27,271 nt of DNA from Athalassotoga sp964433875 (GTDB lineage: Bacteria > Thermotogota > Thermotogae > Mesoaciditogales > Mesoaciditogaceae), in NCBI GenBank assembly GCA_964433875.1, contig CAYSSO010000024.1:1-27271 (forward strand), written 5' to 3'. The translations under genes were made by a program, and so were the position numbers. The notes under the pieces are model-generated. The model was given only the letters and a program-made list of their open reading frames with translations, had not been told where the DNA came from and did not search any database. Positions 1 through 6,747 of this stretch are shown in pieces (within the stretch, counting starts at the first letter, position 1; each line of letters opens with the position of its first letter).

Positions 1-178
1 ATATTCTCACCTCAAATGAATTATCGGCATAAAACTTGAAAAACTTTAGTCGTGTTTATGTTGTTGCTATCATACAACCATTGACAAACATTTCAAACTT
101 ATGTGAATTTAGGGCTCTGTGATAAATTGAGAAACTGACAATATTTGAAGAAACAGTGTGTTCGCAATTTCGCGATAC

Positions 179-334
179 TTAATGATGATATTCTATAAAA
201 TCCAAATAATCACGTGGGCTAAATTTTATATGTGGCTTAGATAACACAAGGACTTCTTTATCCCCACAGATAAGGATACCATCTTTCTCATACGCAAGCG
301 ATATGAAAGCATCATCATCTTCGGAGACACAATT
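179..334 (-). pseudogene. PIN-domain toxin-like protein, 3' remnant
   Basis: The minus strand is open for 51 codons, ending with TAA at 179-181. The translation contains EDDDAFISLAYEKDG, then LICGDKEVL, then KFSPRDYLDFIE. This matches the C-terminal half of small PIN-domain ribonucleases (putative toxin family like COG1569): an acidic D-D-x-x-F patch, a strand followed by a GD-K/R loop, and a final SP-R-(E/D)-(F/Y)-L helix. Upstream the frame meets TGA at 335-337, while a neighbouring frame stays open to about 410 and reads LLYAIDFEIVSP, consistent with a frameshift. No start codon, N-terminal catalytic Asp region or antitoxin gene is seen, so I call it a dead toxin remnant. The family call rests on motif recognition only. 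Confidence 0.55.
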
Positions 335-426
335 TCAAAATCTATAGCATACAGTAAAACTTGAGTACATGTGTCTGATCCTGCCAAAATTAAGTGTGTA
401 AAGTGTGCGTCAAGTTAATGGTTGGA

Positions 427-618
427 TCAGAAGAAATAAAGCTTTTCATCCTTGAAAGGATCTAATTTGGATGGCTTCATCTTATTCTCCTTTCCTTTTA
501 AGATTTTACTCACAGTGTTTTCGTGACATTTAACCCTTTGTGCGATATCTCGATTCGAAAGACCTATTTCTTTTAAAAAACTCATTTCTTCTATTTGCTT
601 TTGAGTTAGCGTCTGACC
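427..618 (-). pseudogene. Transposase helix-turn-helix remnant (IS21 IstA-like)
   Basis: The 63 codons read on the minus strand contain LTQKQIEEMSFLKEIGLSN, then RDIAQRVKCHENTVSKILKG, then KPSKLDPFKDE before TGA at 427-429. The first two parts form a helix-turn-helix of the type found at the N terminus of transposases. The following KPSKLDPFKD resembles the linker after the HTH in IstA proteins of IS21 elements. The integrase catalytic core that should follow is missing and no istB ATPase gene is nearby, so the element is dead. An in-frame TGA (619-621) separates it from an upstream open stretch. A resolvase or other HTH protein is a possible alternative. Confidence 0.45.
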
Positions 619-834
619 TCACTCCCTGCAGTAGTTAAAGTCAGTATGCCACATTTTTACCGTAAAAATTCTTACTTTTCGAACGTGAACGACAGGAATA
701 CAGCCTTTAATGCCCGTTAGTTTCTTGTAGAAGTAGGCAACAATTCCAAAAGCCTCTTTATCTTCATGAGTGTCGGGAGCAACAAGGACAATCTTGAGTT
801 GTATGCTCCAAGCCACAACTATTGCCATTAGCAC
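619..834 (-). pseudogene. Unrecognised 71-codon fragment in frame with the HTH remnant
   Basis: This stretch runs in the same frame as the HTH remnant and is separated from it only by TGA at 619-621. The translation starts MLMAIVVAWSIQLKIVLVAP and ends FTVKMWHTDFNYCRE. I do not recognise a family. There is no convincing ribosome binding site before the ATG at 834. It may be an earlier part of the same broken mobile-element gene or chance reading of decayed DNA. Confidence 0.2.
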
Positions 835-922
835 ATGCCAATTCAGTTAAGTCTGTTCAGTGTACTTTGTCTAATCGTTCCTACTACTTTACACACACGG
901 AGATAATTCTCACATTTCCAAT

Positions 923-1852
923 CTAAGTTTTTTCTTCTCTTGAATATGGCACACCCAGTGCCGTTGGAGCCCCAAAGAGTTTTTTTATTCTGTTGCTCGA
1001 GGCGAAAAGCATTACAAACACCGTGAAGACGTATGGAAACATATTCATTATGTTGACCGGTATTGGAACCTGGAGTATTTGAAAACTGAATTGCAAGACG
1101 CTTATACCACCGAATGCGTAGGCTCCTATAATCGCTATGACAGGATCCCATATCGCGAATATAACAAGTGCGACGGCAATCCATCCACGGCCGGCCGTCA
1201 TATTTTGAACCCACATAGGTGTATAAGCAAGAGAGATGTAAGCGCCAGCAAGGCCGCTAAAGAATCCACCTATTATAGTGTATATGTACCTTGTAAGAAT
1301 AACATTTATGCCTCTTGCATCTGCCGCGTCAGGTGCTTCTCCAACGGCTCTCAAGTTCATTCCTGCGGTGGTTTTGTAAAGGAACCACCAGATCACCGGC
1401 ACAGAGATATAGCCTATGTAAACGAGTACGTCTCTGTCAAAGACAACAGGCCCTACGTAGGGGATGTCTCCGAGAAAGGGTATTTTCAAATTTTGAAAAC
1501 TATTTGCCTGCATTCCGACATAGGCATTGCCCCAAAAACCGCTCAGGCCCTGACCGAGAAAGACAAGCGCAAGACCACTTACGACCTGATTTATTCTCAA
1601 AGTTATCGACATAAAAGCATGAAGTGAGGCCATAAGACCGCCAACCAAGATGGCCGCAAGAACGGCAAGCCATAGATTTCCGGTGATATAGGATATGCTA
1701 AAGCCCGTAAAGGCACCCATCAGCATCATTCCTTCAATCCCGAGATTTAAAACTCCAGACCTTTCGGCAAGTATTTCTCCAAGCGTCGCAAAAAGTAGAG
1801 GCGTCCCCGCCCTTATGGCGCCAGATAAGGTCGATATAATGACATCATTCAT
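923..1852 (-). CDS. nupQ: Nucleoside ABC transporter permease (NupQ/YufQ type)
   Basis: This is an integral membrane subunit of a BMP-dependent importer for purine nucleosides, 309 residues, the usual family length. It begins MNDVIISTLSGAIRAGTPLL followed by LGEILAERSGVLNLGIEGMML, the hallmark of the second permease of this class (branched-chain/ribose-like permease superfamily). About eight hydrophobic segments follow, up to roughly residue 285, with a short charged tail (YSREEKT). The ATG at 1852 overlaps the stop of the preceding permease gene by four bases (ATGA), indicating translational coupling. It is the last gene of the importer operon; no terminator is evident and decayed DNA follows. 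The exact substrate is inferred from the binding-protein family and the guanine riboswitch upstream of the operon. Confidence 0.9.
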   Translation of the reverse strand: MNDVIISTLSGAIRAGTPLLFATLGEILAERSGVLNLGIEGMMLMGAFTGFSISYITGNLWLAVLAAILVGGLMASLHAFMSITLRINQVVSGLALVFLGQGLSGFWGNAYVGMQANSFQNLKIPFLGDIPYVGPVVFDRDVLVYIGYISVPVIWWFLYKTTAGMNLRAVGEAPDAADARGINVILTRYIYTIIGGFFSGLAGAYISLAYTPMWVQNMTAGRGWIAVALVIFAIWDPVIAIIGAYAFGGISVLQFSFQILQVPIPVNIMNMFPYVFTVFVMLFASSNRIKKLFGAPTALGVPYSREEKT

Positions 1853-2916
1853 GCTCTCACCACCTTTATCCTGTATCTCATGAACACTTCAGACGCAAGA
1901 AGAGAAAAGAGTAATATCCCGTTGAAGGCATTTATCAAAGAAGAAGGGATCTGCATAAAGAGTTGGAGTTGCTGGCTTCCGACAAGCAGTACGCCAAAGA
2001 AAAAGGATACGACGATCGTCGCAATCGGATCGAGACGGGCAAGCCATGCTATGATAACGGCCGTGTAGCCATAACCCGGAGAAAAATTAGGCTGTAGCCT
2101 GAAAAGTACGCCGCTCATTTCGGCCATTCCGCCGATTCCGGAGATCGCCCCGCCTATTATCATGACAAGAATTATAAGTTTCTTGACGTTTATGCCAGAA
2201 TATTCGCCGGCGTGCAAATTATCGCCGGCAATCTCGAGATGGAAGCCGAATTTCGTGTACTTTACAAGATAAAGCACAAAAAATGCCATGATTATAGAGA
2301 TTATTATGCCAAGGTTAAGCCCTCCGGACCCGTACTGTGGAAGAATTGCCGATTGAGGAAATTTTGCCGTTATCGGAAAGTTATAACTTCCAGGCCCTTT
2401 CCATGGACCGTAAGTAAGGTAATTGACCCAGTATATCGCGACGTAATTGAGCATTAAAGTACTCAATATTTCATTTACGCCGAGGTACGCTCTCATGACA
2501 CCTGGAAGAAAGCCCCAAAGGGCTCCAAAGGCGGCTCCCAAGATCATGAGTAAGGGTATCATCACCCATGGATTGTGAATACTTGGAAAGAGGTACAAGG
2601 CACCCCATGTGGCCGCAAAGGCTCCCATTTGAAATTGCCCTTCTGCGCCTATATTCCACAACTTCATTTTAAAAGCGATTAAAACTCCAAGAGAGGTAAA
2701 GAGCAAAGGCATCATTGAGACAAGGCTCTGAATAAGGCCAGGGACTGTCCCAATCGACCACGAAACAAGTTGCCAGTAGGCGGTGAATGGATCGTCTCCG
2801 AGAGAAAGAATTATAAATCCAAGAAAGATAAGTGCTATCAAAATCGAAATCAGTGAAGATACAAATATAGAGATTTTTGAAGGTTTGGTACTTTTCTTTT
2901 CAAATTTTATCTTCAT
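1849..2916 (-). CDS. nupP: Nucleoside ABC transporter permease (NupP/YufP type)
   Basis: This is the first permease subunit of the importer, 355 residues. A lysine-rich cytoplasmic N terminus leads into a long hydrophobic helix (residues about 18-42). The family pattern follows: LVSMMPLLFTSLGVLIAFKM, then KLWNIGAEGQFQMGAFAATW. Further features are the loop LGVNEILSTLMLNYVAIYWV and KLIILVMIIGGAISGIGGMAEM near residues 250-275. It should pair with the downstream permease as a heterodimeric channel in the cytoplasmic membrane. Its ATG (2916) overlaps the ATPase stop by four bases (ATGA) and its own stop overlaps the next gene the same way, so the three subunits are translationally coupled. Confidence 0.9.
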   Translation of the reverse strand: MKIKFEKKSTKPSKISIFVSSLISILIALIFLGFIILSLGDDPFTAYWQLVSWSIGTVPGLIQSLVSMMPLLFTSLGVLIAFKMKLWNIGAEGQFQMGAFAATWGALYLFPSIHNPWVMIPLLMILGAAFGALWGFLPGVMRAYLGVNEILSTLMLNYVAIYWVNYLTYGPWKGPGSYNFPITAKFPQSAILPQYGSGGLNLGIIISIIMAFFVLYLVKYTKFGFHLEIAGDNLHAGEYSGINVKKLIILVMIIGGAISGIGGMAEMSGVLFRLQPNFSPGYGYTAVIIAWLARLDPIATIVVSFFFGVLLVGSQQLQLFMQIPSSLINAFNGILLFSLLASEVFMRYRIKVVRA

Positions 2917-4421
2917 CTTTTCACACCTGCCATCATAAGCCCTATCTCTTCGATATGCGATTCATCGGGTTCGCTGTACCCGATTATCTGACCTTCGTAA
3001 AGGACACCAACCCGATCGGACAAATTGAAGATTTCATAAAGGTCCCCCGCTATCAAAAGTATCGCTGTACCCTTTTCTTTCTGAGCCAGCAAAATATTGT
3101 AAACGAATTCCTCCGCTCCGACATCGAGCCCTCTTGTTGGATGAACTGCTATTATAAGTTTTGGATCGCTTTTTATTTCTCTTGCAAGGACTACCTTTTG
3201 CATATTCCCGCCGGAAAGAAATTTGACTTCCTGATCGACGGAAGAGGTCGCTATCGAAAATTCTTTTACCAATTTTTCCGAGGGCAATCTCAATTTTTCT
3301 GGATCGAAAAAATACGGATTGAAGGAAAAGATCGGAGATGAAAAGGCCTTCATGAATAAGTTCTTGTACACAGACAATCCTCCGCACAGCGCATCTGCTT
3401 TTCTGTCCTGTGGAATGTACGCAACATGATTCTTTATCCTTTCAAGAACATCTCCTGACCTCACTTTCAAACCATTTATAAAGATATTGCCGGTGTAACT
3501 CCTCATTCCATAAATGGCTTCTCCCAACTCCCTTTGGCCATTTCCTTCGACACCGGCTATTCCAAGAATCTCTCCTCCTCTTACTTCTAAATTAATTCCT
3601 CTGACGGCTTCTATTCCTTTGTCTCCGATAACGTGTAGATTTTCTACCTTAAGAATTGGTTTTGAAGGATGGGACGGTTTTTTGTCTATTTTTAGAACGA
3701 CGTCCCGACCGACCATCATTCTCGCAAGATCATTTTCATTTGACTCTGCCGTCTCGACAGTTCCAATAACCTTTCCATGTCTTAGAACCGTTACCCTGTC
3801 TGATATCTCCAAAACTTCCTTTAACTTATGGCTTATGAAGATAACTGACGCTCCATTTGCCGTCATTTCTTTTATGGTCTCGAAAAGGCCTTTCGCTTCC
3901 TGCGGGGTTAATATCGCTGTAGGCTCATCGAGTATCATTATTTTAGATTTAACATAGAGTAATTTTATGATCTCGACTCTTTGCTGTTCGCCGGCCGATA
4001 ATTGCCATATCTTTGCGTCCGGATCTACGCTGATCTTGTATCTATCGGACAACTCGATGATCTTTTTTCTAACCCTTGAAAGATCCGGGATTATCCCCAT
4101 TTCCTTAAGACCCAACGCAACATTCTGGACAACGCTAAATGAAGGAACAAGACTGAAATGCTGCTGGATCATTCCTATTCCGTTTTCTATCGCATCGCGC
4201 GGAGATGATATTTCTATCCGCTTTCCTTCTAAAAATATTTCACCGGCATCGGGCCTGTATATTCCATAAAGAATATTCATGAGCGTGGTCTTTCCGGCCC
4301 CATTCTCGCCAAGAAGGGCGTGGACCTCGCCCTTTTTAAGGTCAAAGTCCACGCTATTGTTTGCTATCAGGTTGGAGAAAGACTTAGAGATATTTTTGAG
4401 TTCGAGAATTTTTTCGGACAT
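2913..4421 (-). CDS. nupO: Nucleoside ABC transporter ATP-binding protein, two tandem ATPase domains
   Basis: This 502-residue cytoplasmic protein energises the importer. The N-terminal domain has a canonical Walker A (GENGAGKTT, about 38-46), signature LSAGEQQRVE and Walker B MILDEPTA. The C-terminal domain has a degenerate Walker A (GVEGNGQREL), a signature LSGGNMQKV, and AVHPTRGLDVGA where the catalytic Glu of Walker B is replaced. This asymmetry is normal in the ribose/nucleoside two-domain ATPases, where only one site hydrolyses efficiently. The ATG at 4421 lies just after the stop of the second binding-protein gene and has only a weak A-rich ribosome site. Downstream it overlaps the permease gene by four bases. 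The family is certain; a nucleoside rather than a sugar substrate is inferred from context. Confidence 0.92.
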   Translation of the reverse strand: MSEKILELKNISKSFSNLIANNSVDFDLKKGEVHALLGENGAGKTTLMNILYGIYRPDAGEIFLEGKRIEISSPRDAIENGIGMIQQHFSLVPSFSVVQNVALGLKEMGIIPDLSRVRKKIIELSDRYKISVDPDAKIWQLSAGEQQRVEIIKLLYVKSKIMILDEPTAILTPQEAKGLFETIKEMTANGASVIFISHKLKEVLEISDRVTVLRHGKVIGTVETAESNENDLARMMVGRDVVLKIDKKPSHPSKPILKVENLHVIGDKGIEAVRGINLEVRGGEILGIAGVEGNGQRELGEAIYGMRSYTGNIFINGLKVRSGDVLERIKNHVAYIPQDRKADALCGGLSVYKNLFMKAFSSPIFSFNPYFFDPEKLRLPSEKLVKEFSIATSSVDQEVKFLSGGNMQKVVLAREIKSDPKLIIAVHPTRGLDVGAEEFVYNILLAQKEKGTAILLIAGDLYEIFNLSDRVGVLYEGQIIGYSEPDESHIEEIGLMMAGVKR

Positions 4422-4425
4422 ATCT

Positions 4426-5493
4426 TTACTTTTTAATGCTTCCTATTACGCCCTGGACAAACCACTGGATCGATAACAACTGATCTAAAGTGGCACGCTG
4501 TCCGGCCGGTATCATCAATTTTCCAGATTGATCGTATATTGGGCCCTCAAATGGATCGAAATTGCCGGACTTTATCTCATTTTCCATGGCGTTTACGAGT
4601 TTTTGAACCTGAGGCGGAACGAGGTTACTCATAGGGGCAAGTTCAACGAGGCCATCTGCCATGTCCCCATAATAGAAGGTTGGCTTCCACGTGCCATCGA
4701 GGACGGATTTAACGTTTGGAACGTAGAATGCAGCCCAGTTCCACACGGGAGCCGTCAAATAAGCATGCGGCCCAAACTGTCCCATATTTGGAGAATCGTA
4801 TCCTATCGCATAGACGCCCTTTTCTTCGGCTGCCTGTATGGTTGCCGGCGAATCCTGATGCTGGGCAAGGACATCACAGCCAGCATTTATCAAACTCAAT
4901 GCGGCCTCTTTCTCAGTCGGAGGATCGTACCATGTATATGTCCATACAACCTGAACTGTAGCGTAAGGATTGACAGATCTCACACCAAGGGTAAATGCGT
5001 CTATGCCTCTGACGACCTCAGGCGTCGGGTATGCGGCAACGTATCCTATTTTGTTCGTCTTTGTCATCGCACCGGCTATCAGTCCGGAAAGATATCTTGC
5101 CTGCTCCATGGCGCCGAAATATTCGCCGAGATTCGTCGATGTCGCGTATCCTGAGCACATTTCAAAGATGGTATTTGGAAATTCTTTTGCGGCCTGGATA
5201 ACCTGATCCATGTAGCCGAAACTCGTTGCGTATATCAATTTGTATCCTTGAGATGCGAGAGCCCTTAAAACGCTAAGAGATTGAGAACCTTCCGGAACAT
5301 TTTCTATGTATTTTATTTGCACTTTGTCTCCAAAGGCCTTTTGAATCGCAAGCACTCCACCGTCATAATGAGCCTGTGTCCAGCCGTTGTCGTTTATCGG
5401 TCCCACAAAGATGAAGGCTATCTTTAACGGAGCCGCAAATGAAAGGGTAAGTATTCCCGCCATCAAGATAACAAAAAGAAATTTACTTTTCAT
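4426..5493 (-). CDS. BMP-family purine nucleoside-binding protein (second copy)
   Basis: This is a secreted substrate-binding protein of the Bmp/Med family, which delivers nucleosides to the membrane subunits. A signal peptide (MKSKFLFVILMAGILTLSFA) is followed by APLKIAFIFVGPINDNGWTQ, the family's opening strand. Other family features are YATSFGYMDQVIQAAKEFP, the GAMTKTNKIGYVAAYPTPEV segment and LAQHQDSPATIQAAEEKGV, with a Trp- and Tyr-rich ligand face. No lipobox Cys follows the signal peptide, so it is probably cleaved by signal peptidase I and free or sheath-retained. I start at ATG 5493 because GGGGGAG at 5500-5506 is seven bases away, whereas the GTG at 5499 would have no spacing. It closely resembles the first copy at 5506-6561. 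Confidence 0.9.
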   Translation of the reverse strand: MKSKFLFVILMAGILTLSFAAPLKIAFIFVGPINDNGWTQAHYDGGVLAIQKAFGDKVQIKYIENVPEGSQSLSVLRALASQGYKLIYATSFGYMDQVIQAAKEFPNTIFEMCSGYATSTNLGEYFGAMEQARYLSGLIAGAMTKTNKIGYVAAYPTPEVVRGIDAFTLGVRSVNPYATVQVVWTYTWYDPPTEKEAALSLINAGCDVLAQHQDSPATIQAAEEKGVYAIGYDSPNMGQFGPHAYLTAPVWNWAAFYVPNVKSVLDGTWKPTFYYGDMADGLVELAPMSNLVPPQVQKLVNAMENEIKSGNFDPFEGPIYDQSGKLMIPAGQRATLDQLLSIQWFVQGVIGSIKK

Positions 5494-5505
5494 CTTCACT
5501 CCCCC

Positions 5506-6561
5506 TTATTTTGAAATACTTCCGATAACTCCTTTTACAAACCAATCCATTGAAAGCAAATCTTTATCTGATAAACTTTGACCTGCCGGAACCATCAATT
5601 TCCCAGATTGATCGTATATGGGACCTGAGAAAGGATTAAAAGAGTGAGTTTTTATGGCATTTTCCATTGCCATGACGAGATTTTTAACTTGAGGCGGAAC
5701 GAGGTCGCTCATCGGGGCAAGGCCAACAACGCCGCTGTCAAGCCCTCCCCAGAAATTGTGCGTTTTCCACTTTCCATCCAGTATTGACTGTATATCCTCT
5801 TTGTAATATGTCCCCCAGTTAAAGACCGACGCAGTCAAAAAAGTTTTAGGAGCGTAAGAACTTTGATCCGTGTTGTATCCTATGCAATACACGCCCTTAC
5901 TTTCTGCGGCCTGAAGTGGCGCTGGAGAATCAGTTTCAGATTTTATAACATCACATCCGGCGCTTATGAGAGAAAGGGCGGCTTCTTTTTCATTTGGAGG
6001 ATTGTACCAGTCGTTGACCCATACAACCTGAACGGTGGCTTTTGGATTGACGCTTTGGACTCCGAGAGTAAAGGCATTTATTCCTCTTATAACCTCTGGA
6101 GTTGGAAAGGCCGCAACGTAGCCTATTTTATCGGTCTTTGTCATCGATCCCGCTATAAGACCGGTGAGGTACTCTGCCTCTTCAATCCTTCCGAAGTAAA
6201 CTGCCATATTTGGTCCCGTAAGATATCCAGAGCAATTTTCAAAGATGACATTTGGGAAGAGTTTTGCAACTTCTGCGGTTTGATCCATGTAACTAAAACT
6301 CGTGGTGTATATGACGTTGTAACCATTCAGCGCCAATTGTTTTAAAACGTTGACTGCATTTGCCGTGGGAACACTTTCTATGTATGTTGTTTGAATCTTG
6401 TCTCCGAAATAATTTTGAACGTACAATCTGCCAAGATTTTGCGCATAAGTCCATCCGTCATCACCAACAGGTCCAACGTAAATGAAGGCAACCTTTAAAG
6501 GGGCAGCAAAGACATAGAGGCCAATTAGCATAGCCAAAAGCAGGAAAAGATATTTTTTCAT
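5506..6561 (-). CDS. BMP-family purine nucleoside-binding protein (first copy)
   Basis: This is the first gene of the importer operon, 351 residues. The signal peptide MKKYLFLLLAMLIGLYVFA precedes APLKVAFIYVGPVGDDGWTY. The protein shares with its neighbour the blocks GSMTKTDKIGYVAAFPTPEV, IRGINAFTLGVQSVNPKATV, LAPMSDLVPPQVKNLVMAME and FSGPIYDQSGKLMVPAGQ. It is therefore a paralogue by tandem duplication. Ligand-side residues differ (for example KSETDSPAPLQ against AQHQDSPATIQ), so the two may prefer different nucleosides. A strong ribosome site (AGGAGGAAGG, 6565-6574) precedes the ATG. The leader carries a guanine-class riboswitch, so expression should fall when guanine is abundant if it is an OFF switch, as most of this class are. 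Confidence 0.9.
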   Translation of the reverse strand: MKKYLFLLLAMLIGLYVFAAPLKVAFIYVGPVGDDGWTYAQNLGRLYVQNYFGDKIQTTYIESVPTANAVNVLKQLALNGYNVIYTTSFSYMDQTAEVAKLFPNVIFENCSGYLTGPNMAVYFGRIEEAEYLTGLIAGSMTKTDKIGYVAAFPTPEVIRGINAFTLGVQSVNPKATVQVVWVNDWYNPPNEKEAALSLISAGCDVIKSETDSPAPLQAAESKGVYCIGYNTDQSSYAPKTFLTASVFNWGTYYKEDIQSILDGKWKTHNFWGGLDSGVVGLAPMSDLVPPQVKNLVMAMENAIKTHSFNPFSGPIYDQSGKLMVPAGQSLSDKDLLSMDWFVKGVIGSISK

Positions 6562-6586
6562 AGTCCTTCCTCCTTAATTTAATTTG

Positions 6587-6606
6587 AAATCACCCGAAGG
6601 TGATTT
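6587..6606 (-). promoter_or_regulatory. Hairpin between riboswitch and start codon
   Basis: A perfect eight-base-pair stem AAATCACC/GGTGATTT closes a TTCG tetraloop on the minus-strand transcript, between the purine aptamer and the ribosome site of the first binding-protein gene. It is the only obvious candidate for an expression platform. It lacks a run of U after the stem, so it is not a classical intrinsic terminator, and it ends 12 bases before the Shine-Dalgarno sequence. It may be a stabilising stem or part of a switch acting on translation. I could not find a convincing competing pairing with the aptamer. Confidence 0.5.
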
Positions 6607-6610
6607 ATTT

Positions 6611-6678
6611 CTTTGTAGTCGGACAATTAAGGTTGTCCGGTAGAGACTTTCGAGCCTGATTCCCGAAATTATACAAAG
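6611..6678 (-). promoter_or_regulatory. Purine riboswitch aptamer, guanine class
   Basis: The minus-strand leader folds as a purine aptamer. P1 is CTTTGTA paired with TACAAAG. J1/2 is TAAT. P2 is TCGGG/CTCGA with a loop ending AGG. J2/3 is AAGTCTCTACC. P3 is CGGACA/TGTCCG with loop ACCTTAAT, whose CC can kiss the GG of the P2 loop. J3/1 is GACTAC. The base corresponding to position 74 in the B. subtilis xpt aptamer is C (GA-C-TA), which pairs with guanine; adenine aptamers have U there. Position 51 is U, unlike type I 2'-deoxyguanosine variants. The class is established knowledge; the fit is read directly from sequence. It sits 50 bases upstream of a purine nucleoside importer operon, the expected target. 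Confidence 0.93.
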
Positions 6679-6719
6679 TTAATCTTGTTTGACATTTATT
6701 GGAGGAATTATTTTTGAAG

Positions 6720-6747
6720 ATTATATCACTTTATTTTAAAAAGTCAA
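6720..6747 (-). promoter_or_regulatory. Sigma70-type promoter of the nucleoside importer operon
   Basis: On the minus strand TTGACT (6742-6747) and TATAAT (6720-6725) are separated by 16 bases. The start of transcription would fall near 6713, about 35 bases before the riboswitch aptamer. The -35 element lies inside the last codons of the acyltransferase gene ending at 6731, so the importer has its own promoter embedded in the end of its neighbour. Confidence 0.75.

Larger units (their letters stand above)
1..922. other. Decayed region without an intact gene
   Basis: No intact coding sequence is visible in these 922 bases on either strand. The longest open stretches are short and are best explained as remnants: the 3' end of a PIN-domain gene at 179-334 and a helix-turn-helix transposase piece at 427-618, both on the minus strand. 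Positions 1-178 show no recognisable gene, RNA or repeat to me. No obvious terminator follows the importer operon that ends at 923. The strip looks like a graveyard of accessory genes at the edge of a conserved operon. Confidence 0.6.

Noticed and set aside
1..178. Search for CRISPR repeats or an RNA gene
   Set aside because: No direct repeats of regular spacing, no tRNA-like cloverleaf and no terminator hairpin were seen.
843..1214. 123-codon minus-strand frame
   Set aside because: It lies mostly inside the permease gene at 923-1852 in another frame, its translation is Cys/Arg-rich and resembles no family, and it lacks a ribosome site.
4528..5154. 208-codon plus-strand frame
   Set aside because: It is fully antisense to the second BMP gene, whose family identity is certain.
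6587..6606. Hairpin as an intrinsic terminator of the riboswitch
   Set aside because: The stem is followed by CAAATTAAATT, not a U run, so terminator function is not supported.
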